A DNA stretch of 10,668 bases. Origin: Bacteroidota bacterium (GTDB lineage: Bacteria > Bacteroidota > Bacteroidia > SpSt-205 > S141-50). Positions 7,889-10,668 of the stretch are shown one piece after another. Each line of letters starts with the position of its first letter. Position 1 is the first letter of the stretch. Location: positions 1 through 10,668 of the forward strand of contig WFXK01000366.1 in NCBI GenBank assembly GCA_015490695.1, read 5' to 3'. The position numbers and the translations under genes were made by a program. The notes beneath the pieces were generated by a model, which did no database searches, had not been told where the DNA came from, and saw only the letters and a list, made by a program, of their open reading frames with translations.

Positions 7889-8080
7889 CATTTGCCTTTG
7901 GAGTTCCTGGAGTTTCTTGCATTCGTTCAGCATGACGCTACTACCGCCTGCACTGTGGAGACTTAAACGTTGTTGAGTATGTGTGTGTAGTTTGCGGGCT
8001 CTGCGTTATTTGTGTTTGGGATATGTGCGCCATTCCATTAGTGCGCATCATTCCAAGCATAAGCGAGGACCCTCAAGTAC

Positions 8081-8142
8081 TTTTTTTTCAGCATATTTTC
8101 TTGCTGGAAACTTAGGGAACTTTTAAAGTTTTCTAAGTTTCC
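8081..8142 (+). repeat. T8 tract, small hairpin and 37-base palindrome (copy 2)
   Basis: A run of eight T (8081-8088) is followed by a small hairpin, CAGCA (8089-8093) with TGCTG (8102-8106). Next comes a strong palindrome exactly centred on base 8124: outer arms GGAAACTTAG (8106-8115) and CTAAGTTTCC (8133-8142) pair over 10 bp, two positions form G-U in RNA, and AACTTT (8118-8123) pairs with AAAGTT (8125-8130). The RNA hairpin would thus have up to 18 pairs with the innermost opened to form a loop. No T run follows, so it is not a standard rho-independent terminator on the + strand. Confidence 0.6.
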
Positions 8143-8261
8143 TCAAAGAAACGTCCCTATATGCGCTTCCCCTATGAAATAACCAAGCCCCCCGCTAAAG
8201 CCTCCACTTAACTTCTTGCTATTGCATCAACACAAAAGCTTTTCACCCCTTGTCTATTTCA

Positions 8262-8292
8262 TTGTTCAAATAACCAAGGTGCTATATCTTTG
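8262..8292 (+). promoter_or_regulatory. Enolase promoter, Bacteroidetes type (-33 TTG / -7 TAnnTTTG)
   Basis: TATCTTTG at 8285-8292 is an exact match to the Bacteroidetes -7 element TAnnTTTG, and TTG at 8262-8264 lies 20 bases upstream of it, within the usual 19-21 spacing to the -33 element. It is placed directly in front of eno after a long gap. The ATG at 8300 is only seven bases beyond the motif, so transcription would begin at or very near the start codon. The spacer contains the second copy of an 11-bp direct repeat (8268-8278), a possible operator. Confidence 0.75.
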
Positions 8293-8299
8293 CTTGCCT

Positions 8300-9664
8300 A
8301 TGGAGACAGCTATTGAAGAGGTACGGGCATGGATCGCATTTGACTCCAGAGGAAACCCTACGGTTGCTGCAGAAGTTGTTTTAAGAAATGGTGTATGTGG
8401 TAGCGCCATGGTCCCCTCAGGTGCTTCCACAGGAAAATACGAAGCCTTAGAACTGCGCGACAAAGAAAAAGCCTTCAAAGGTAAAGGCGTCTTTACAGCG
8501 ATTAAAAACATTTATCAAACCATTGCTCCTGCCTTAAAAGGGAAAAACGCTTTAGAACAGTTCCAAATTGATTCCCTACTTTTACAATTAGATGGTACCG
8601 AAAACAAAAGTCGCTTAGGAGCAAACGCCATTTTAGCTGTTTCCTTAGCCTGCGCCAAAGCAGCCGCAACAAGCCAAAACATGCCTCTGTATCAATATTT
8701 AGCAGGGAAATATCCAATTTCGCTACCCATCCCCATGTTTAATATCTTAAACGGTGGCGTCCATGCCGATAATCCAATTACTATTCAAGAATTTATGATT
8801 GTTCCCCACCCTAAGGAATGCTGGGAAAACTATAGTGGTGCATGGGGCTTCACACCCTTTGAACGCATCATGCAAGTCGCAACAGAAATCTATCACACCT
8901 TAAAAGAAGTGTTAAAAGAAAAAAAATATGCAACGAACGTAGGGGATGAAGGCGGATTTGCTCCTCAAGTAGCCAACAGCGAAGAAGCCCTAAAGCTGCT
9001 TTTAGACGCCATCCACAAAGCAGGCTATAAACCTTATGAAGAGGTAAGTATCGCTTTAGACGCTGCAGCCTCAGAATTCTACAACCCAGAAACCCAACGC
9101 TATCAATTAGACCAACAAGAACTAACCCCTCAAGAGCTAATAGACCTATGGGAACGCTGGTGCGAACAATACCCCATTGTCTCCATTGAAGATGCTTTAG
9201 CAGAAGACGACTGGGAAAATTGGCAACTGCTTACAAAACGCTTAGGGAGCAAAGTGCAATTAGTTGGCGATGACCTCTTTGTAACAAACCCAAAACGGAT
9301 TCAACAAGGCATTGAGCAACAAGTCGCTAACGCTGTTTTAATCAAACCGAACCAAATAGGGACTTTAAGCGAGACGATAGAAAGCGTCCTCCTTGCACAA
9401 CGTAACGGGTATAATTGTATCATAAGCCATCGTAGTGGGGAGACCGAAGACACTACGATTGCGGATTTGGCGGTCGCATTAAACACAGGGCAAATTAAAA
9501 CAGGTGCGCCAGCGCGTAGTGACCGAGTCGCTAAATACAACCGCTTGCTTGCTATCAGCTATCACCACCTTTTCCAACAATTTCCCGGTGCAAGCGAACG
9601 AAGCCTCTACGAAGCCCAACCCCTACCTATCGGGCAAACCATCAAAAAATACCTGCGTATATGA
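8300..9664 (+). CDS. eno: Enolase (phosphopyruvate hydratase)
   Basis: Converts 2-phosphoglycerate to phosphoenolpyruvate in glycolysis and the reverse in gluconeogenesis; cytoplasmic. All key residues are present: the [10 protein letters not shown] mobile loop at 40-49, HADN at 155-158, QEFMI at 163-167, catalytic E217 in GDEGGFAP, magnesium ligands D254 (ALDAAASEF), E297 (SIED) and D324 (GDDLF), catalytic K349 (LIKPNQIGT) and [11 protein letters not shown] at 376-386. The ATG at 8300 gives the standard start [10 protein letters not shown]; an in-frame extension to a TTG at 8216 would add 28 residues unlike enolase and overlap the promoter. At 454 residues it is longer than the usual 420-435. 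The extra length is an insertion at about 171-188 ([11 protein letters not shown] region) and a longer C-terminus after about 420. The stop overlaps the next ATG as ATGA. Confidence 0.98.
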   Translation: METAIEEVRAWIAFDSRGNPTVAAEVVLRNGVCGSAMVPSGASTGKYEALELRDKEKAFKGKGVFTAIKNIYQTIAPALKGKNALEQFQIDSLLLQLDGTENKSRLGANAILAVSLACAKAAATSQNMPLYQYLAGKYPISLPIPMFNILNGGVHADNPITIQEFMIVPHPKECWENYSGAWGFTPFERIMQVATEIYHTLKEVLKEKKYATNVGDEGGFAPQVANSEEALKLLLDAIHKAGYKPYEEVSIALDAAASEFYNPETQRYQLDQQELTPQELIDLWERWCEQYPIVSIEDALAEDDWENWQLLTKRLGSKVQLVGDDLFVTNPKRIQQGIEQQVANAVLIKPNQIGTLSETIESVLLAQRNGYNCIISHRSGETEDTTIADLAVALNTGQIKTGAPARSDRVAKYNRLLAISYHHLFQQFPGASERSLYEAQPLPIGQTIKKYLRI

Positions 9665-9996
9665 AACGCTATATCCAATTCCTTAAAAACAAATACTTTA
9701 TCGCTATCGCTATCTTTACCATCTGGATGACTTTCTTTGACCCCTACAATCTACGAACCCAATGGTACTTAAACCAAGAAATCATCCGATTATCTAAACA
9801 ACTGCAATTTTATCAACAAATCAACGAACAACTTCGTAAAGAACGCCAATTACTCACTTCCAGCAAAGCTGCCTTAGAAAGCTACGCTCGGGAATACTAC
9901 CTTTTTAAAAAGGAAAACGAAGACCTTTATTTAATTGAATGGGATAGCACCAAAACACTACCATGGAAAGAAGCACCCTCTACTATTTGTCGGTAA
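9661..9996 (+). CDS. ftsB: FtsB/DivIC-type septum formation initiator
   Basis: A small bitopic membrane protein of the divisome that, in studied bacteria, forms a complex with FtsL and FtsQ and helps activate septal wall synthesis. Of 111 residues, 1-11 are basic and cytoplasmic, 12-26 form one membrane helix ([15 protein letters not shown]), and about 33-72 form a coiled coil. The conserved tail [23 protein letters not shown] (72-94, given here in its full short span) matches the family's arginine-glutamate and ENED-type motif. [10 protein letters not shown] is typical of Bacteroidetes members. The start shares ATGA with the enolase stop, and eno followed by an ftsB-type gene is a recurrent arrangement across bacteria, which supports the call. 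No clear Shine-Dalgarno sequence; translation is probably coupled to eno. Whether it is the FtsB or DivIC equivalent is a matter of naming. Confidence 0.9.
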   Translation: MKRYIQFLKNKYFIAIAIFTIWMTFFDPYNLRTQWYLNQEIIRLSKQLQFYQQINEQLRKERQLLTSSKAALESYAREYYLFKKENEDLYLIEWDSTKTLPWKEAPSTICR

Positions 9997-10668
9997 TATT
10001 TCTTTTTTCTAGTTGTCAAACTACTCCAAAACAAACACGACAAAATGAGCCCATAGATAGCCTTCAAATCCAAATTCAACAATTAGAGCGTCAAAAAGAC
10101 AAAGATGCTGAGGTCTATTTTGAATTAGCACAGTTGTATGCACAACGAAAAGATACGATGAAAGCCTTAGAAGCTTTGAAAAAAGCCGTAGCAATGGACA
10201 AACAAAATGTTCGTTACTTAGAGCGCTTAGGCTTTCTTTATTATGTTCAGGGGAAATTGGACTCTGCTCGCTTTTATCTTTGGAGTGCCTATCAAGCAGA
10301 TAGTAACGATGAAAACATTCTTTTTTATTTAGGTTCTACTTATGCAGCGCTAAAGAATGGCGATAGTGCGCTGTTTTTTCATAAAAAACTATTGAAAAAA
10401 GCGCCTTTAAGTGCTGAGTACCATCATGCCTTATGTACCGATTATTTAATCATAAAAGACCTAAATAAAGCGCTTTTTCATTGTTACACAGCGTATCAAT
10501 TGGACACGCTCCATGTAAAAAGTATGGATTTATTGTTTAAAATTTACTTAGATTTAGGTGAAGAAGATTCTGCATTGTATTTTGTAGATAAACTTTTGAC
10601 TTTAAATCCTCAACATCCTTTAGGACGGTTCAATTTAGGGCTTTATTACCATCGTCAAGCAGTACAAT
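9963..10668 (+). CDS. TPR-repeat lipoprotein (partial at right edge)
   Basis: The frame stays open to the end of the window, giving 235 residues so far. It begins with a lipoprotein signal, [18 protein letters not shown], with the lipidated Cys at residue 18, so the protein should be anchored in the cell envelope. After a Gln-rich linker (about 19-48), tetratricopeptide repeats follow with exact 34-residue spacing: about 49-82, 83-116, 117-150, 151-184, 185-218 and the start of a sixth at 219. Each shows the expected small/aromatic pattern (for example YFELAQLYA, LERLGFLYY, LFYLGSTYA) and a DSA or KAL segment in the second helix. TPR arrays bind other proteins. The ATG at 9963 overlaps the end of the FtsB-like gene by 34 bases and has no Shine-Dalgarno sequence. 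The partner is unknown; linkage to a division gene hints at envelope work, which is only inference. Confidence 0.85.
   Translation, partial: MERSTLYYLSVIFLFSSCQTTPKQTRQNEPIDSLQIQIQQLERQKDKDAEVYFELAQLYAQRKDTMKALEALKKAVAMDKQNVRYLERLGFLYYVQGKLDSARFYLWSAYQADSNDENILFYLGSTYAALKNGDSALFFHKKLLKKAPLSAEYHHALCTDYLIIKDLNKALFHCYTAYQLDTLHVKSMDLLFKIYLDLGEEDSALYFVDKLLTLNPQHPLGRFNLGLYYHRQAVQ

Larger units (their letters stand above)
7746..8299 (+). other. 554-base gene-free region with palindromes, short repeats and the eno promoter
   Basis: This is the only long gap in the window. I see no open reading frame with recognisable protein features on either strand, no tRNA-like cloverleaf and no rRNA similarity. 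Its base make-up differs from the genes, with a GT-rich top strand around 7970-8030. It contains two related palindromes (7772-7815 and 8106-8142), an 8-bp inverted repeat (7839-7879) that competes with an overlapping hairpin (7869-7888), a tandem 9-mer (7900-7917), a T8 tract (8081-8088), an 11-bp direct repeat (8177-8187 and 8268-8278), and the enolase promoter at its right end. The left part presumably ends transcription of the upstream gene run. Confidence 0.7.

Noticed and set aside
7857..7976. Small + strand reading frame of 39 codons (MPIRLQKHF...) in the long gap
   Set aside because: No protein-like pattern, no start signal, and it runs through repeat-like sequence.
8025..8054. Short direct repeat GTGCGC...ATTCC (8025-8036 and 8041-8054)
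   Set aside because: Only two imperfect copies with a two-base spacing difference; not enough for a repeat array or CRISPR.
8061..8088. Possible rho-independent terminator ending in the T8 tract
   Set aside because: The preceding GAG-GACC-CTC stem has only three pairs; too weak to call.
8216..8299. In-frame extension of enolase to a TTG at 8216
   Set aside because: The extra 28 residues do not resemble enolase and would be encoded by the promoter region; [10 protein letters not shown] at 8300 matches the family start.
9504..9686. Alternate-frame open stretch across the end of eno and the start of ftsB
   Set aside because: Low-complexity translation overlapping two certain genes.
1..10668. 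A defence, mobile or otherwise new multi-gene system
   Set aside because: No recombinase, transposase, nuclease, toxin-antitoxin pair, CRISPR repeat or att-like duplication is visible; every gene but the truncated left-edge one falls in a known family.

Overview
The window reads as a stretch of housekeeping genome from a member of the Bacteroidota (Bacteroidetes). The evidence is: an M1 metallopeptidase with the phylum-typical N-terminus (TPN-YR, ASGAPGPQYWQQ); a DivIC/FtsB protein with the phylum-typical [10 protein letters not shown] segment; two sites matching the Bacteroidetes -7 promoter element TAnnTTTG; and gene starts that mostly lack a Shine-Dalgarno sequence. The DNA is moderately AT-rich. 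All genes are on the + strand, and I found no convincing gene on the - strand.

Region 1 (1-7745) is a tightly packed run of eight genes. In order: the 3' end of a multi-pass membrane protein open at the left edge; NAD-dependent DNA ligase ligA; a secreted M1 aminopeptidase-like protein; a DPM1-type family 2 glycosyltransferase (polyprenol-phosphate mannosyltransferase-like); a lipoprotein of the BtuF/FepB-type substrate-binding fold; a MarC family membrane protein; an isolated nuoC (complex I 30-kDa-type subunit); and a NUDIX hydrolase. Adjacent genes overlap or nearly touch, and three consecutive junctions are ATGA stop/start overlaps. They may be co-transcribed, with an extra start in front of the peptidase, but their functions share no obvious pathway.

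Region 2 (7746-8299) is the only long gene-free stretch. It holds two related imperfect palindromes, a further pair of competing inverted repeats, short direct repeats, a T8 tract and, at its right end, a well-formed promoter for enolase. This is the least explained DNA in the window.

Region 3 (8300-10668) is eno, then an FtsB/DivIC-like division protein, then a TPR lipoprotein that runs off the right edge. The junctions overlap by 4 and 34 bases. Eno next to a septum-formation initiator is a recurrent bacterial arrangement.

I did not find a defence system, mobile element, CRISPR array, RNA gene or clearly new multi-gene system. The points most worth following are: the two promoter motifs that sit so close to the ATG that the mRNAs would be leaderless; a Glu-to-Gln change beside the catalytic lysine of LigA; the solitary nuoC; an enolase insertion; and the palindromes in the gap.
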